From: an uncultured Nitrosomonadales bacterium
GTDB taxonomy: Bacteria > Pseudomonadota > Gammaproteobacteria > Burkholderiales > Gallionellaceae
Length of the DNA: 43,569 nt
Direction of reading: 5' to 3'
Assembly (NCBI GenBank): GCA_903885165.1
Contig: CAISHO010000017.1
Coordinates: 1 to 43,569 of the forward strand
Shown here: positions 16,064 to 25,451 of the stretch, piece by piece
How the letters are laid out: each line of letters starts with the position of its first letter
Position numbering within the stretch: the first letter of the stretch is position 1
Program-made: the position numbers and the translations under genes
The notes under the pieces: generated by a model
Databases searched by the model: none
What the model was told of the DNA's origin: nothing
Seen by the model: the letters and a program-made list of their open reading frames with translations, nothing else

Positions 16064-17110
16064 ATGATGACTCGACGCCGGTTTATCAAGATATTTTGTG
16101 CGCTACCTTTGTTTGTCTGCTTGCCTGGATTGGCGGAAAGTATTACCGGGGTCGCGACACTGAAGGACGGCTACGCGCGACGTCTGAAGAAGATTTTGGC
16201 TGCCGGGGACTTACCTTATATTGACATAGAAAGTTCGTGCAATTCTAGGAAGCTGGATATTGAGTTCGTCGCCAAACGCATGGACAGGCTCAATATCGGG
16301 TTGATGGCGCTGTCTGCCGATATCGGTCACGGGCAGTTCAGGGACGGGGTAGTTTTTGATCCTTTATCAGAACGCTTATTGGCCAGTTATCCTGATCGAT
16401 TCATCCCAGTCGGCAACGGCGGCCAATCTCCTGCGCTGACCGAGGCGACAGACTCATTTTTAGATGCTCAAGAAGCTGCAGTCAGGGACAGAAAAATTCT
16501 GCTGCTGGGCGAATATGAGTTTCGCCACTACCCCTCGCCCAGACAGGTAAAGCGCGGCGAATTGGATCGTGACGTTCAGCTGCCGATTGATGGCCCTATC
16601 GGCCATCGCGTGTTCAGTTTCAGCGAAAAAACTGGAGTGCCGTTCCAGATTCACTATGAAATAGAAGATGAGTTGCTGGCGCCACTCGAACAGATGCTGG
16701 CGCAATATCCGAAGGCACGGGTGATCTGGTGTCATTTGGCACAAATACGCTATATAGAACGCGCCTCCCGTTATACGCCTACCTATGTCGAGGCTTTGCT
16801 GAACCGTTTCCCGAATTTATATTTCGATACGGCGTTTGGCGATGCAAATTCGATCTATCCCTTAAGTAATCAGCGTCATGCGCGAGTTTGGGCGAATGAT
16901 GGCGCACTTTTGCCTGCGTGGCGTGACCTTATCGCTGCCTGTCCGAGCCGGTTTTTATCCGCGTTGGATTTGGGGGGCGATCGTATTGAGCGCATCGTTG
17001 AATACGATCAAAATCACAGAAATTTTCTGAAGAGACTCCCGGCTCAAGTGCAACATCAAGTGGCCTACCGTAACGCGTGGTCACTCTTGTTTGGCGAGGA
17101 GTTCGCTTGA
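16064..17110 (+). CDS. Tat-exported amidohydrolase-like protein lacking the usual HxH
   Basis: About 348 residues. The N-terminus MMTRRRFIKIFCALPLFVCLPGLA is a good twin-arginine signal, so the folded protein is probably exported. The rest has an amidohydrolase_2-like TIM-barrel pattern: VPFQIHYEIEDELLAPLEQMLAQYPKARVIWCHLAQ carries two likely His ligands and FLSALDLGGDRI a C-terminal Asp region. The first-strand HxH motif expected after YIDI is replaced by ESSCN, so metal binding may be altered or lost. It follows comM with its own small gap and precedes metH. Substrate unknown. Confidence 0.7.
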   Translation: MMTRRRFIKIFCALPLFVCLPGLAESITGVATLKDGYARRLKKILAAGDLPYIDIESSCNSRKLDIEFVAKRMDRLNIGLMALSADIGHGQFRDGVVFDPLSERLLASYPDRFIPVGNGGQSPALTEATDSFLDAQEAAVRDRKILLLGEYEFRHYPSPRQVKRGELDRDVQLPIDGPIGHRVFSFSEKTGVPFQIHYEIEDELLAPLEQMLAQYPKARVIWCHLAQIRYIERASRYTPTYVEALLNRFPNLYFDTAFGDANSIYPLSNQRHARVWANDGALLPAWRDLIAACPSRFLSALDLGGDRIERIVEYDQNHRNFLKRLPAQVQHQVAYRNAWSLLFGEEFA

Positions 17111-17233
17111 TCGATGTGGCTGAAAAGTTTGCCATTCTTATAGTGAAAAATTGGATAAAACGAAGTTGATTTCGTGTGGAACGGATATATCCAGAGTCTG
17201 AATATTCAACATCTTACTGCCACGATAGTCGCA

Positions 17234-17242
17234 TGGTAAAAT
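17234..17242 (+). promoter_or_regulatory. Possible extended -10 box for metH
   Basis: TGGTAAAAT fits the extended -10 form TGnTAtaAT and lies about 28 bp upstream of the metH ATG. The -35 region is poor. No methionine-related riboswitch fold is evident in 17111-17269. Confidence 0.3.
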
Positions 17243-17269
17243 GCACGACTTTTTATTTAGCAGCCTACC

Positions 17270-20200
17270 ATGACCCATACCCCGCACCCTATCGAACAAC
17301 ACCTCCGGCAACGCATCCTGATTTTGGATGGAGCGATGGGTACGATGATTCAGCGTTACAAATTGACCGAAGCAGACTATCGTGGAGAACGCTTTGCTAC
17401 TTGGCCGCGCGATCTCAAGGGCAACAACGATTTGCTGGTGCTGACGCGTCCTGAAGTGATCCGCGCGATCCACAGCGAATATCTCGCGGCAGGCGCGGAC
17501 ATCATCGAGACCAATACCTTTGGTGCGAATGCGACCACCTTGAATGCTTACGGGATGCCCGAACTCAACTATGAGTTGAATGTCGCTGGTGCACGTTTGG
17601 CACGCGAGGCCTGCGATGCCTACAGCACAGCCGACAAGCCGCGCTTTGTCGCAGGCGTGTTAGGACCTACCGATAAAACCGCCACGATTTCGCCGGATGT
17701 CAATGACCCGTCGGCACGCAACATTACTTTTGACAAACTGGTCGCAGATTATTCGGATGCAACGCGCGGCTTGATGGACGGCGGAGCGGATACCATCCTG
17801 ATCGAGACGATTTTCGATACACTCAATGCCAAGGCGGCGATCTTCGCGGTGAAAGCCGTGTTCGAGGAGCGCGGCACTAGCTTGCCTATCATGATTTCCG
17901 GCACCATCACCGATGCGTCGGGCCGCACCCTGACCGGCCAGGTCACCGAAGCGTTTTACAACTCACTCGCACACGCTAACCCGATCTCCATCGGGCTGAA
18001 CTGTGCGCTGGGCGCGGAAGAGTTGCGCCAGTACGTGGAAGAATTGTCGCGTGTCGCCAACTGTTATGTTAGCGCGCATCCGAATGCGGGTCTGCCCAAT
18101 CCATTAGCGGAAACGGGTTATGACGACACGCCGGAAAATATGGCGGGCCACCTCAAGGAGTGGGCGACGAGCGGTTTTCTCAATATTATCGGCGGCTGCT
18201 GCGGCACTTCTCCTGCATTTATCAAGGCGATTGCAGAAGTCGTCAAAGACATCGCGCCGCGTAAGATTCCAACTAATCCTGTTGAATGTCGATTGTCTGG
18301 TCTGGAGCAGTTCAACATCGGCGACAGTTCGCTGTTTGTCAATGTCGGCGAGCGCGCCAATGTCACCGGTTCTGCGAAATTTAAGCGCCTGATTCTGGAA
18401 GGACAATACGACGAGGCGCTGGAAGTAGCCAAGCAGCAGGTGGAAACAGGCGCACAGGTGATTGACGTCAATATGGACGAGGCGATGCTGGACGGCGAAG
18501 CCGCGATGGTCAAGTTCCTGAATTTAATCGCGTCCGAACCCGATATCTCCAAAGTGCCGCTGATGATCGACTCCTCCAAATGGAGCATCATCGAGGCGGG
18601 GCTCAAATGCGTACAGGGTAAGTCTATCGTCAATTCGATTTCGCTGAAAGAAGGCGAGGAAAACTTCATCAAATATGCGAAGCTGGTACGCCAGTACGGT
18701 GCAGCTGCCGTTGTGATGGCGTTTGATGAAGCAGGGCAAGCGGACACCTATCAGCGCAAGATTGAAATTTGCAAACGCAGCTATGACATTCTGGTGAATG
18801 CGGTCGGTTTCCCTCCGGAAGACATTATCTTTGATCCAAACATTTTTGCGATTGCGACCGGTATCGAAGAGCACAATAACTACGCGGTAGATTTCATCGA
18901 AGCGTGTAAGTGGATCAGGGCAAATCTTCCCTACGCCAAGATTTCCGGCGGCGTGTCGAACGTGTCGTTCTCCTTCCGTGGCAATGAACCGGTGCGTGAA
19001 GCGATTCATACCGTGTTCCTGTACCACGCCATTCAGGCCGGTATGAATATGGGTATCGTCAACGCCGGACAATTAGGCGTTTACGAAGAAATTCCGCGTG
19101 AGCTGCGCGATGCGGTAGAGGATGTGGTGCTGAACCGCCATCCGGATGCCGGCGAGAAACTGGTCAAAATCGCCGAAAACATCAAGGGTGGCGGCAAAAC
19201 TCAGGTCGAAGATCTGGAATGGCGCAAAGGTACGGTGCAGGAGCGTTTAACTCACGCACTGGTAAGAGGAATTACCACCTACATCGTCGAAGACACTGAA
19301 GAAGCGCGACTGGCTGCGAAGTTCCCGGTCGAGGTGATCGAAAACTCGCTGATGAGCGGTATGAACGTGGTCGGCGATTTGTTTGGCGCGGGCAAGATGT
19401 TTTTGCCTCAGGTGGTCAAATCGGCTCGTGTGATGAAGCAGGCGGTCGCTCATCTTATTCCCTTTATCGAAGCAGAAAAGCTGCGTTCGGGTGACACCAG
19501 CACCAAGGGTAAGATTGTCATGGCCACCGTCAAGGGCGACGTGCACGACATCGGCAAAAACATCGTCACCGTGGTGTTGCAGTGCAACAACTTCGAGGTG
19601 GTCAACATGGGCGTGATGGTGCCGTGTCAGCAGATTCTCGACACAGCACGCGAACACAACGCCGACATCATCGGCTTATCCGGATTGATTACGCCTTCCC
19701 TCGAAGAAATGGCGCATGTCGCCAAAGAGATGGAGCGTCAGGGTTTCAAGATTCCGCTGCTGATTGGCGGCGCGACGACATCGCGTGTGCATACTGCGGT
19801 TAAGATAGAACAAAATTATCCTTCGGGAACCGTGGTTTATGTCACTGATGCGTCGCGTGCGGTCGGCGTGTGCAGCAATTTACTCTCCAGCACCTCGCGA
19901 GATGGCTACATTGCCGAGATCAAGGCGGACTACGCCGATGCAAGGGCGCAATTCGAAGCCAAGAAGGGTAAAGCGGTTTACGTGCCTTTGTCGGAAGCTC
20001 GTCAGCGCGGCTTGAAGACCGACTGGGTATCTCCTGCTTCCCCCTTTGAAAAAGGGGGAGTGAGGGGGACTTACACACCGCCTAAACCTGCTGCCATCGG
20101 GGTGCAGGAGTTGCGCGACTATTCGCTGGCGGAAATCGCCGAATATATTGACTGGTCGCCGTTTTTCAATGCGTGGGAGCTGGCCGGACGTTATCCGAAA

Positions 20201-20995
20201 ATCTTGCAGGACGAAGTGGTAGGAGAAGAAGCTTCCAAGCTGTTCGTCGATGCACAGGCGATGTTGAAGCAAATCATAGGCGAAAAGTGGCTTACCGCGA
20301 ACGGCGTATTCGGTTTGTTCCCGGCTAACACGGTGAACAGCGATGACATCGAAATCTACACGGATGAATCGCGCTCAACCGTGGCGATGACCTGGCACAA
20401 CCTGCGCCAGCAGACTAAAAAGCCGGAATCCATTCCCAACTTCTGTCTGGCCGATTACGTGGCTCCCAAGGAGAGCGGCGTGCCAGATTACATCGGCGGC
20501 TTTGCGGTCACTACCGGTATCGGCATCGATGCGCGTGTCGCAGAATTTGAGGCGCAAAACGACGACTACAACGCGATCATGTTGAAAGCGCTGGCAGATC
20601 GCCTAGCGGAAGCCTTTGCCGAGTTGTTGCATAAAAAGGTGCGCCAGGAATATTGGGGTTATGCGGCTGACGAGGGTTTGGATAACGATGCCTTGATCGC
20701 TGAGAAATATCGCGGCATCAGACCTGCACCGGGCTATCCCGCCTGTCCGGAACACAGCGAAAAAGGCCCGTTATTTGCGATACTGGATGTGACTCGCCGC
20801 GCCGGAATTTCCATCACCGACAGTTTTGCGATGTTGCCTACCGCAGCTGTTTCCGGTTTCTACTTCTCGCATCCTGAGGCAAAATATTTCGCCACCGGCA
20901 AGATCGATCGCGATCAGGTGGCAAGCTATGCCGAGCGCAAGGGCTGGGATATCGACACGGCGGAGCGCTGGCTGGCACCGGTTTTGAGCTATTAA
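17270..20995 (+). CDS. metH: Cobalamin-dependent methionine synthase with a repeat-derived insert
   Basis: A 1241-residue cytoplasmic enzyme transferring methyl from methyltetrahydrofolate to homocysteine. Domain order is complete. The homocysteine domain has zinc ligands in GLNCALG and GGCCGTSP. The folate domain has [14 protein letters not shown]. The cobalamin domain has DVHDIGKN, whose His falls at residue 759 exactly as in E. coli MetH. The reactivation domain has [12 protein letters not shown]. Around residues 921-935, between TDW and YTPPKP, is a segment ([13 protein letters not shown]) absent from the E. coli protein and encoded by a palindromic repeat. It lies in the linker before the reactivation domain, so activity is probably kept. 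Confidence 0.97.
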   Translation: MTHTPHPIEQHLRQRILILDGAMGTMIQRYKLTEADYRGERFATWPRDLKGNNDLLVLTRPEVIRAIHSEYLAAGADIIETNTFGANATTLNAYGMPELNYELNVAGARLAREACDAYSTADKPRFVAGVLGPTDKTATISPDVNDPSARNITFDKLVADYSDATRGLMDGGADTILIETIFDTLNAKAAIFAVKAVFEERGTSLPIMISGTITDASGRTLTGQVTEAFYNSLAHANPISIGLNCALGAEELRQYVEELSRVANCYVSAHPNAGLPNPLAETGYDDTPENMAGHLKEWATSGFLNIIGGCCGTSPAFIKAIAEVVKDIAPRKIPTNPVECRLSGLEQFNIGDSSLFVNVGERANVTGSAKFKRLILEGQYDEALEVAKQQVETGAQVIDVNMDEAMLDGEAAMVKFLNLIASEPDISKVPLMIDSSKWSIIEAGLKCVQGKSIVNSISLKEGEENFIKYAKLVRQYGAAAVVMAFDEAGQADTYQRKIEICKRSYDILVNAVGFPPEDIIFDPNIFAIATGIEEHNNYAVDFIEACKWIRANLPYAKISGGVSNVSFSFRGNEPVREAIHTVFLYHAIQAGMNMGIVNAGQLGVYEEIPRELRDAVEDVVLNRHPDAGEKLVKIAENIKGGGKTQVEDLEWRKGTVQERLTHALVRGITTYIVEDTEEARLAAKFPVEVIENSLMSGMNVVGDLFGAGKMFLPQVVKSARVMKQAVAHLIPFIEAEKLRSGDTSTKGKIVMATVKGDVHDIGKNIVTVVLQCNNFEVVNMGVMVPCQQILDTAREHNADIIGLSGLITPSLEEMAHVAKEMERQGFKIPLLIGGATTSRVHTAVKIEQNYPSGTVVYVTDASRAVGVCSNLLSSTSRDGYIAEIKADYADARAQFEAKKGKAVYVPLSEARQRGLKTDWVSPASPFEKGGVRGTYTPPKPAAIGVQELRDYSLAEIAEYIDWSPFFNAWELAGRYPKILQDEVVGEEASKLFVDAQAMLKQIIGEKWLTANGVFGLFPANTVNSDDIEIYTDESRSTVAMTWHNLRQQTKKPESIPNFCLADYVAPKESGVPDYIGGFAVTTGIGIDARVAEFEAQNDDYNAIMLKALADRLAEAFAELLHKKVRQEYWGYAADEGLDNDALIAEKYRGIRPAPGYPACPEHSEKGPLFAILDVTRRAGISITDSFAMLPTAAVSGFYFSHPEAKYFATGKIDRDQVASYAERKGWDIDTAERWLAPVLSY
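20031..20070 (+). repeat. Palindromic repeat inserted in frame in metH
   Basis: CCCCCTTT-GAA-AAAGGGGG (20040-20058) is a perfect 8-bp stem followed by GAGTGAGGGGGA. This form is common as an intergenic repeat in many bacteria. Here it adds about 13 residues, consistent with about 39 bp, relative to E. coli MetH. Confidence 0.75.
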
Positions 20996-21043
20996 TTATA
21001 TAAAACATTGTTTAATCAATTAATTACAAAGGATATATGCAAT

Positions 21044-21730
21044 ATGGGTACTCTCATCAAAGTTGATACAAAATTGGGCGAAGGCGCTGAAGCGCAAGCC
21101 GGTCAGACCGTGGTCGTTCATTACACCGGCTGGCTGTATGACGAGAGCGCACCGGATAACAAGGGGAGCAAGTTTGACAGCTCCCTCGACCGCAATGAGC
21201 CGTTCGATTTTCCACTGGGCGCCGGTCGCGTCATCAGCGGTTGGGATGAAGGCGTGCAGGGCATGAAGGAAGGCGGTGTGCGTACGCTGCTGATTCCGCC
21301 TGAAATGGGCTACGGTGCCAGCGGTGCGGGCGACGATATTCCGCCTAATGCGACGCTGGTGTTCGAGGTGAAGCTGCTCAATGTCATCCGGACCGAGATC
21401 GTGGACACCCGTTTGGGCGATGGCGCCCAGGCGCATCCCGGTCAGCATGTCACCGTGCACTATACCGGTTGGCTGTACAACAAGACTGCTCCTGAAAACA
21501 AGGGCATCAAGTTCGACAGTTCGCTTGATCGCATGCAGCCGTTTGACTTTCCGCTGGGCGCAGGTCACGTGATCAAAGGTTGGGATACCGGCGTTGCGGG
21601 CATGAAAGTGGGCGGACAACGCACCTTGATTATTCCGCCTGAGATGGGTTACGGTCGTCGCGGTGCTGGGGGTGTGATTCCACCTAATGCCAAACTGTTG
21701 TTCGAAGTCGAATTGCTGGAAGTGGCGTAA
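21044..21730 (+). CDS. Double-domain FKBP-type peptidyl-prolyl isomerase
   Basis: A 228-residue protein of two tandem FKBP domains, about residues 1-112 and 115-228. Each has the FKBP pattern VHYTGWLYD...[40 protein letters not shown]. The two halves are clearly related, so the gene arose by internal duplication. No signal peptide is evident, so it is likely cytoplasmic. AAGGA precedes ATG 21044, preferred over an upstream ATG at 21008. It follows metH by about 50 bp. A third, single-domain relative lies at 22465. Confidence 0.9.
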   Translation: MGTLIKVDTKLGEGAEAQAGQTVVVHYTGWLYDESAPDNKGSKFDSSLDRNEPFDFPLGAGRVISGWDEGVQGMKEGGVRTLLIPPEMGYGASGAGDDIPPNATLVFEVKLLNVIRTEIVDTRLGDGAQAHPGQHVTVHYTGWLYNKTAPENKGIKFDSSLDRMQPFDFPLGAGHVIKGWDTGVAGMKVGGQRTLIIPPEMGYGRRGAGGVIPPNAKLLFEVELLEVA

Positions 21731-21745
21731 GCCAGCGAGGCTGGC
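21731..21745 (+). terminator. Short hairpin after the double FKBP gene
   Basis: GCCAGC-GAG-GCTGGC is a perfect 6-bp stem directly after the stop codon. No T-run follows, so it is at best a weak or Rho-assisted terminator. Confidence 0.35.
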
Positions 21746-21811
21746 ACCGGAATTGTGTTGCTAACGTAGTAGAATCTCGAATGTATCGCAAAGTAACTGG
21801 AAGGAGTCATC

Positions 21812-22042
21812 ATGTTGCAAACTATAGAGGTTGAAATAGATGACCAAGGAGTTATTCATGCGCTGCAGGCTTTGCCTCCAATGGCAGAGCGAAGGGCTCT
21901 CCTGACGCTGGTGATTCCGGAGTTGCCTGAAAAGAACGACCATACAGACTGGCGTAGTTTTGCCGGCAGGTTGAGCGGTTCGCCCAATTTTAATGCTGAC
22001 CCGGTGGAAATTCAGCGAAAGATGCGCGATGAGTGGAGCTGA
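21812..22042 (+). CDS. Antitoxin of a PIN-domain toxin-antitoxin pair
   Basis: A 76-residue acidic protein. The N-terminus MLQTIEVEIDDQGVIHALQALPPMAERRALLTLVIPE resembles small beta-strand antitoxins that begin with an I-E-A-x-x-D-x-x-G-x-I-x pattern. The C-terminus ([31 protein letters not shown]) is the flexible tail expected to wrap the toxin. GGAAGGAG precedes the ATG. It overlaps the PIN toxin gene by 14 bases, normal for such operons. Exact antitoxin family not assigned. Confidence 0.75.
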   Translation: MLQTIEVEIDDQGVIHALQALPPMAERRALLTLVIPELPEKNDHTDWRSFAGRLSGSPNFNADPVEIQRKMRDEWS

Positions 22043-22409
22043 ATGGCTGCTTGATACCAATGTGGTGATTGGCTTGCTCAAGCAGCAAAATGCAGCTATT
22101 GAGTTAATCGAAGCTAATTTATTTGATTTGAGTAAAGCGGCCGTCAGCCAAATTACCCGCATGGAGTTACTTGGCTTTCCGGGGTTGGCGCTGGAAGAAG
22201 AGGTCGCCATTCTTGATTTTCTACAAAACTGCCGCGTGCTCTTCATTGATGATGCTGTCGAACGCCAGACAATACGGTTACGGCGTAGCAGTCACTGTAA
22301 GCTGCCGGATGCCATCGTTGCCGCGACATCACTTGTTAACAATCTTTCCTTGCTAACACTCGATCAGAAATTGGCAAGGCTAACAGAACATTGCAAAGAA
22401 ACTTTGTAG
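22029..22409 (+). CDS. PIN-domain ribonuclease toxin (VapC-like)
   Basis: A 126-residue PIN-fold protein, a probable RNase toxin. The acidic metal-binding residues are present: Asp in [12 protein letters not shown], Glu in RMELLGF, Asp in [10 protein letters not shown] and Asp in [11 protein letters not shown] 22029 lies inside the antitoxin reading frame; a longer upstream start at 21993 is unlikely. It is translated with the antitoxin and would be held inactive by it. The cassette sits between two FKBP genes. Confidence 0.85.
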   Translation: MSGAEWLLDTNVVIGLLKQQNAAIELIEANLFDLSKAAVSQITRMELLGFPGLALEEEVAILDFLQNCRVLFIDDAVERQTIRLRRSSHCKLPDAIVAATSLVNNLSLLTLDQKLARLTEHCKETL

Positions 22410-22464
22410 TGTGGAACGTCCTTTGGGCTTCCACCTTGCGAAAATTATCACAGAGGAATATTCA

Positions 22465-22920
22465 ATGAAACGAATCGCTTATTTATCAATGGCAGTGATG
22501 TTCGCTGCTTTTTCAACTACCGCGTGCTCTGAACAAGCCGCCGCACCCACACCTAAAATGGAGAAGAGCAACATGAGCGAACTGATCAAGAATGACACAA
22601 AACTGGGCACTGGCGCACTGGCTACAGGTGGCAAACACGTGACGGTGCATTACACCGGCTGGTTGTACGATGAAACAGCACCAGAACATAAGGGCAAGAA
22701 GTTTGACAGTTCACGTGATCGCCGTGAACCGTTTGATTTTGCGTTGGGCGCAGGTCAGGTCATCAAGGGTTGGGATCAGGGGTTTGACGGCATGAAAGTG
22801 GGCGGTCAGCGTACACTGATTATTCCTTCAGCAATGGGCTATGGCGCGCGCGGTGCGGGTGGTGTGATTCCTCCTAATGCCACGCTGGTATTTGACGTAG
22901 AATTGCTGGGCGTAAACTAA
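22465..22920 (+). CDS. Lipoprotein FKBP-type peptidyl-prolyl isomerase
   Basis: A 151-residue protein with an N-terminal signal [21 protein letters not shown] whose last Cys fits a loose lipobox (S-T-T-A-C), so it is probably a periplasm-facing lipoprotein. One FKBP domain follows (about residues 45-150: [46 protein letters not shown]). It closely resembles each half of the double FKBP at 21044. GAGGAA precedes ATG 22465. It is separated from its relative by a toxin-antitoxin pair and followed by another toxin-antitoxin-like pair. Confidence 0.9.
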   Translation: MKRIAYLSMAVMFAAFSTTACSEQAAAPTPKMEKSNMSELIKNDTKLGTGALATGGKHVTVHYTGWLYDETAPEHKGKKFDSSRDRREPFDFALGAGQVIKGWDQGFDGMKVGGQRTLIIPSAMGYGARGAGGVIPPNATLVFDVELLGVN

Positions 22921-22940
22921 CCCGGTGTCTGACCACCATC

Positions 22941-23426
22941 ATGTTTTACATTGACCTCTTCGCCGCACTGGATCGCCACAAAGTCGATTATTTGTTGATC
23001 GGAGGATTGGCTGTTTCGCTGCATGGTGTAGAGCGTGCCACGATGGATGTGGACATTACGGTGGCAATGAATCCGCTCAATCTGGAAGCATTAATAGCAA
23101 CGGCGAAGGAATTGAATCTCACGCCAGTGTTGCCTATTACACTGGAATCTCTTGGCGATATCGAATTGCTGCGAGATTGGCACATGCATCGCAATCTGGA
23201 AGTGTTCGCGATGTGTGCGCCAGGACTGGCTGGTGTAACGATAGACGTGCTGTTGTTTCCGCCGGTTGATTTTTCGGGCATGGCTGAACGTGCGGTTGAA
23301 TTTGATGTTGCCGATACGCCGATTAAGGTGGTTGCAATTGATGATTTGATTGCGCTTAAAAATGCAGTAAAGCGCCCGATCGACCTTTCAGACATCGAAC
23401 ATTTGCAACGGATCAAATCGACATGA
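22941..23426 (+). CDS. Nucleotidyltransferase-fold protein, possible toxin
   Basis: A 161-residue protein with the nucleotidyltransferase motif GGLAVSLHGVERATMDVDITV, that is GG-x-A-x5-G-x2-R-x-T-x-D-x-D, as in AbiEii/MenT-type and related DUF proteins. KVVAIDDLIALKNAVKRPIDLSDIEHLQ is the usual C-terminal part with the conserved Lys. Stand-alone members often act as toxins that modify tRNA or proteins, or as housekeeping uncharacterised enzymes. The stop overlaps the start of a 54-residue gene (ATGA), which suggests a two-gene unit. Target unknown. Confidence 0.8.
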   Translation: MFYIDLFAALDRHKVDYLLIGGLAVSLHGVERATMDVDITVAMNPLNLEALIATAKELNLTPVLPITLESLGDIELLRDWHMHRNLEVFAMCAPGLAGVTIDVLLFPPVDFSGMAERAVEFDVADTPIKVVAIDDLIALKNAVKRPIDLSDIEHLQRIKST

Positions 23427-23587
23427 AGCCGGTATTTAATCCTGGCGATCGTACCTATTTCGTCAGTGACGAGCGTTTGCGTGCATTCGGGCAGCTCACG
23501 GCAGAACAAAAATTACGTTGGGTCGAGGAGCTGGCTAATTTTTTGCGCTTGGCTAAAATCAGCAAGAAAAAAACACGAGGTAGCTAA
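23423..23587 (+). CDS. 54-residue partner of the nucleotidyltransferase
   Basis: A small basic helical protein beginning MKPVFNPGDRTYFVSDERLRAF and continuing with LTAEQKLRWVEELANFLRLAKI. The 'LTxEQKLRWVEEL..FL' helix recalls small proteins found next to nucleotidyltransferase toxins, so it may be an antitoxin. Its ATG overlaps the upstream stop by four bases, and its TAA abuts the porG ATG (TAAATG). I judge it real because of the coupling and regular codon use. Function is inferred from position only. Confidence 0.6.
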   Translation: MKPVFNPGDRTYFVSDERLRAFGQLTAEQKLRWVEELANFLRLAKISKKKTRGS

Positions 23588-24196
23588 ATGTTTGAGATTC
23601 GGGTTCACGGGCGCGGCGGTCAGGGTGTCGTCACTGCCACCGAGATGTTATCGGTGGCAGCGTTTGAGGAAGGACGTCACGCACAGGCCTTTCCCAGCTT
23701 CGGTTCAGAACGCACCGGTGCCCCGGTGGTGGCATTTTGCCGTATTTCCGATCGCGAAATACGATTGCGCGAACCTATCATGAAACCGGATGCGCTCATC
23801 ATTCAGGACCCCACACTGCTGCATCAAATCGACGTCTTCGCCGGGTTAAAATCCGACGGATACGTTCTGCTCAACTCGCGCCACTCTCTCGAAGAATTGG
23901 GCTTGAGCGAACTCATCACACATTTCGACGCGACAAGGTTTTGTACCTTGTCAGCCACCGATCTGGGGCTAAAACACATCGGTCGCCCCATTCCCAATAT
24001 GCCGTTGATTGCCGGATTTGCCGCGCTCTCCGGCCTTATCCAGCTTGAATCGGTGATTCTCGCAATCAATGAGAAGTTCAAAGGTAAGGTTGCTCAGGGG
24101 AATATTGCGGCCGCGACCGAAGCCTACAATCTGGTAAAAGATATGATGTGCACCCCCTTCGCATCTTCCCCATTGAAGGGGGAAAATCATGCTTAA
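23588..24196 (+). CDS. porG: 2-oxoacid:ferredoxin oxidoreductase, gamma subunit
   Basis: A 202-residue gamma subunit of a pyruvate:ferredoxin oxidoreductase-type enzyme. The N-terminus MFEIRVHGRGGQGVVTATEMLSVAAF is the family signature, and FPSFGSERTGAPVVAFCRIS follows. The conserved part ends near residue 188. The tail TPFASSPLKGENHA is encoded by a palindromic repeat (24151-24184). The stop overlaps the porA start by eight bases. It begins one base after a small toxin-antitoxin-like gene. Substrate (pyruvate or another 2-oxoacid) is inferred from the alpha subunit. Confidence 0.9.
   Translation: MFEIRVHGRGGQGVVTATEMLSVAAFEEGRHAQAFPSFGSERTGAPVVAFCRISDREIRLREPIMKPDALIIQDPTLLHQIDVFAGLKSDGYVLLNSRHSLEELGLSELITHFDATRFCTLSATDLGLKHIGRPIPNMPLIAGFAALSGLIQLESVILAINEKFKGKVAQGNIAAATEAYNLVKDMMCTPFASSPLKGENHA
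24151..24184 (+). repeat. Palindromic repeat at the end of porG
   Basis: CCCCCTTC (24153-24160) and GAAGGGGG (24175-24182) are perfect inverted arms around a 14-bp loop that contains a second TTCCCC. It encodes the last residues of PorG and holds the AGGGGGA in front of porA. It resembles the insert in metH. Confidence 0.7.
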
Positions 24197-25442
24197 ACAG
24201 ACCGAAGGATCAAAGGCTGTTGCCGAGGCGATTGCATTGTGCCGCCCAGAAGTGATCTGCGCTTATCCGATTTCTCCGCAGACCCACATCGTCGAGGCGC
24301 TGGGCGAGATGGTGAAAGCGGGAAATTTGACCCCTTGTGAATTCATCAATGTGGAGAGTGAATTTGCGGCGATGTCGGTGGCGATCGGTGCTTCGGCCGC
24401 AGGGGCGCGATCCTATACCGCGACCGCCTCGCAAGGCTTGCTGTTCATGGTCGAAGCGGTCTATAACGCCGCAGGGCTTGGGCTGCCCATCGTGATGACG
24501 GTGGCCAATCGCGCCATAGGCGCGCCGATCAATATCTGGAACGACCACTCCGATTCGCTCTCGCAGCGAGACTCAGGCTGGATGCAATTGTTTGCCGAAA
24601 CCAATCAGGAAGCGGTTGATCTGCACATCCAGGCGTTCCGGTTGGCAGAAGAATTGTCCATGCCCATCATGGTCTGCATGGATGGCTTTATCCTCACTCA
24701 TGCCTTTGAGCGTATTGATATTCCTGAACAAAATCAAGTTGACAGCTATTTGCCGCCGTTCGATCCGCGCCAAGTGCTTGATCCTGCAGAACCGGTATCT
24801 ATCGGTGCGATGGTAGGGCCTGAAGCGTTTATGGAGGTGAAATACCTGGCGCATGCCAAACAGATGCAGGCCATCGAGCGTATTCCTGTACTTGCCGCCG
24901 AGTTCAAACAAATCTTCGGTCGTGACAGCGGCGGACTGATCCGCACCTATTGCAGCGAAGATGCCGAGACGATGGTGATCGCCATGGGGTCGGTGTTGGG
25001 CACCATCAAGGACACCGTGGACGAGATGCGCGCCGAAGGTCACAAAATCGGGGTGTTGGGCATCATCAGCTATCGCCCCTTCCCGCTGGAACAGGTGCGC
25101 GCGGCGCTTAGCAGTTGCAAGCGTTTCGTGGTGCTGGAGAAGAGCCTGGCGGTCGGCATGGGTGGCATCGTGGCGACCGATGTACGCATGGCGGTGACAG
25201 GTTCCGGTCTCAAGGGTTACACCGCAATCGCAGGTTTGGGCGGGCGACCGATTACCCGTGCGACTTTGCATAAACTGTTCCTTCAGGCCGAACAGGAGTT
25301 GTTGCCACCTGTCACCTTCGTTGATCTCGACTGGGAGGCGGTCAACAAACAGCTGACCCGCGAGCAGCAGACCCGCCGTTCCGGTCCCGCTGCCGAGAAC
25401 ATGCTGCACGATAAGGGCCTGATTTCGGCCAAATTCGGATAA
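24189..25442 (+). CDS. porA: 2-oxoacid:ferredoxin oxidoreductase, alpha subunit
   Basis: A 417-residue alpha subunit. The segment AYPISPQTHIVEALGEMV, then FINVESEFAAMSVAIGASAAGARSYTATASQGLLFM, matches the pyrimidine-binding domain. NRAIGAPINIWNDHSDSLSQRDSGW is closest to the pyruvate-type enzymes (PorA) rather than the 2-oxoglutarate type. The C-terminal domain includes YRPFPLEQVRAAL and VGMGGIVATDVR. Its ribosome site AGGGGGA lies in the repeat at the end of porG. Together with porB it binds thiamine diphosphate and decarboxylates the 2-oxoacid to an acyl-CoA. Confidence 0.92.
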   Translation: MLKQTEGSKAVAEAIALCRPEVICAYPISPQTHIVEALGEMVKAGNLTPCEFINVESEFAAMSVAIGASAAGARSYTATASQGLLFMVEAVYNAAGLGLPIVMTVANRAIGAPINIWNDHSDSLSQRDSGWMQLFAETNQEAVDLHIQAFRLAEELSMPIMVCMDGFILTHAFERIDIPEQNQVDSYLPPFDPRQVLDPAEPVSIGAMVGPEAFMEVKYLAHAKQMQAIERIPVLAAEFKQIFGRDSGGLIRTYCSEDAETMVIAMGSVLGTIKDTVDEMRAEGHKIGVLGIISYRPFPLEQVRAALSSCKRFVVLEKSLAVGMGGIVATDVRMAVTGSGLKGYTAIAGLGGRPITRATLHKLFLQAEQELLPPVTFVDLDWEAVNKQLTREQQTRRSGPAAENMLHDKGLISAKFG

Positions 25443-25451
25443 GGAATCATC

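Noticed and set aside
17111-17269. Possible S-adenosylmethionine or cobalamin riboswitch before metH
   Set aside because: No conserved riboswitch core or suitable stem set could be recognised in the 159 bp.
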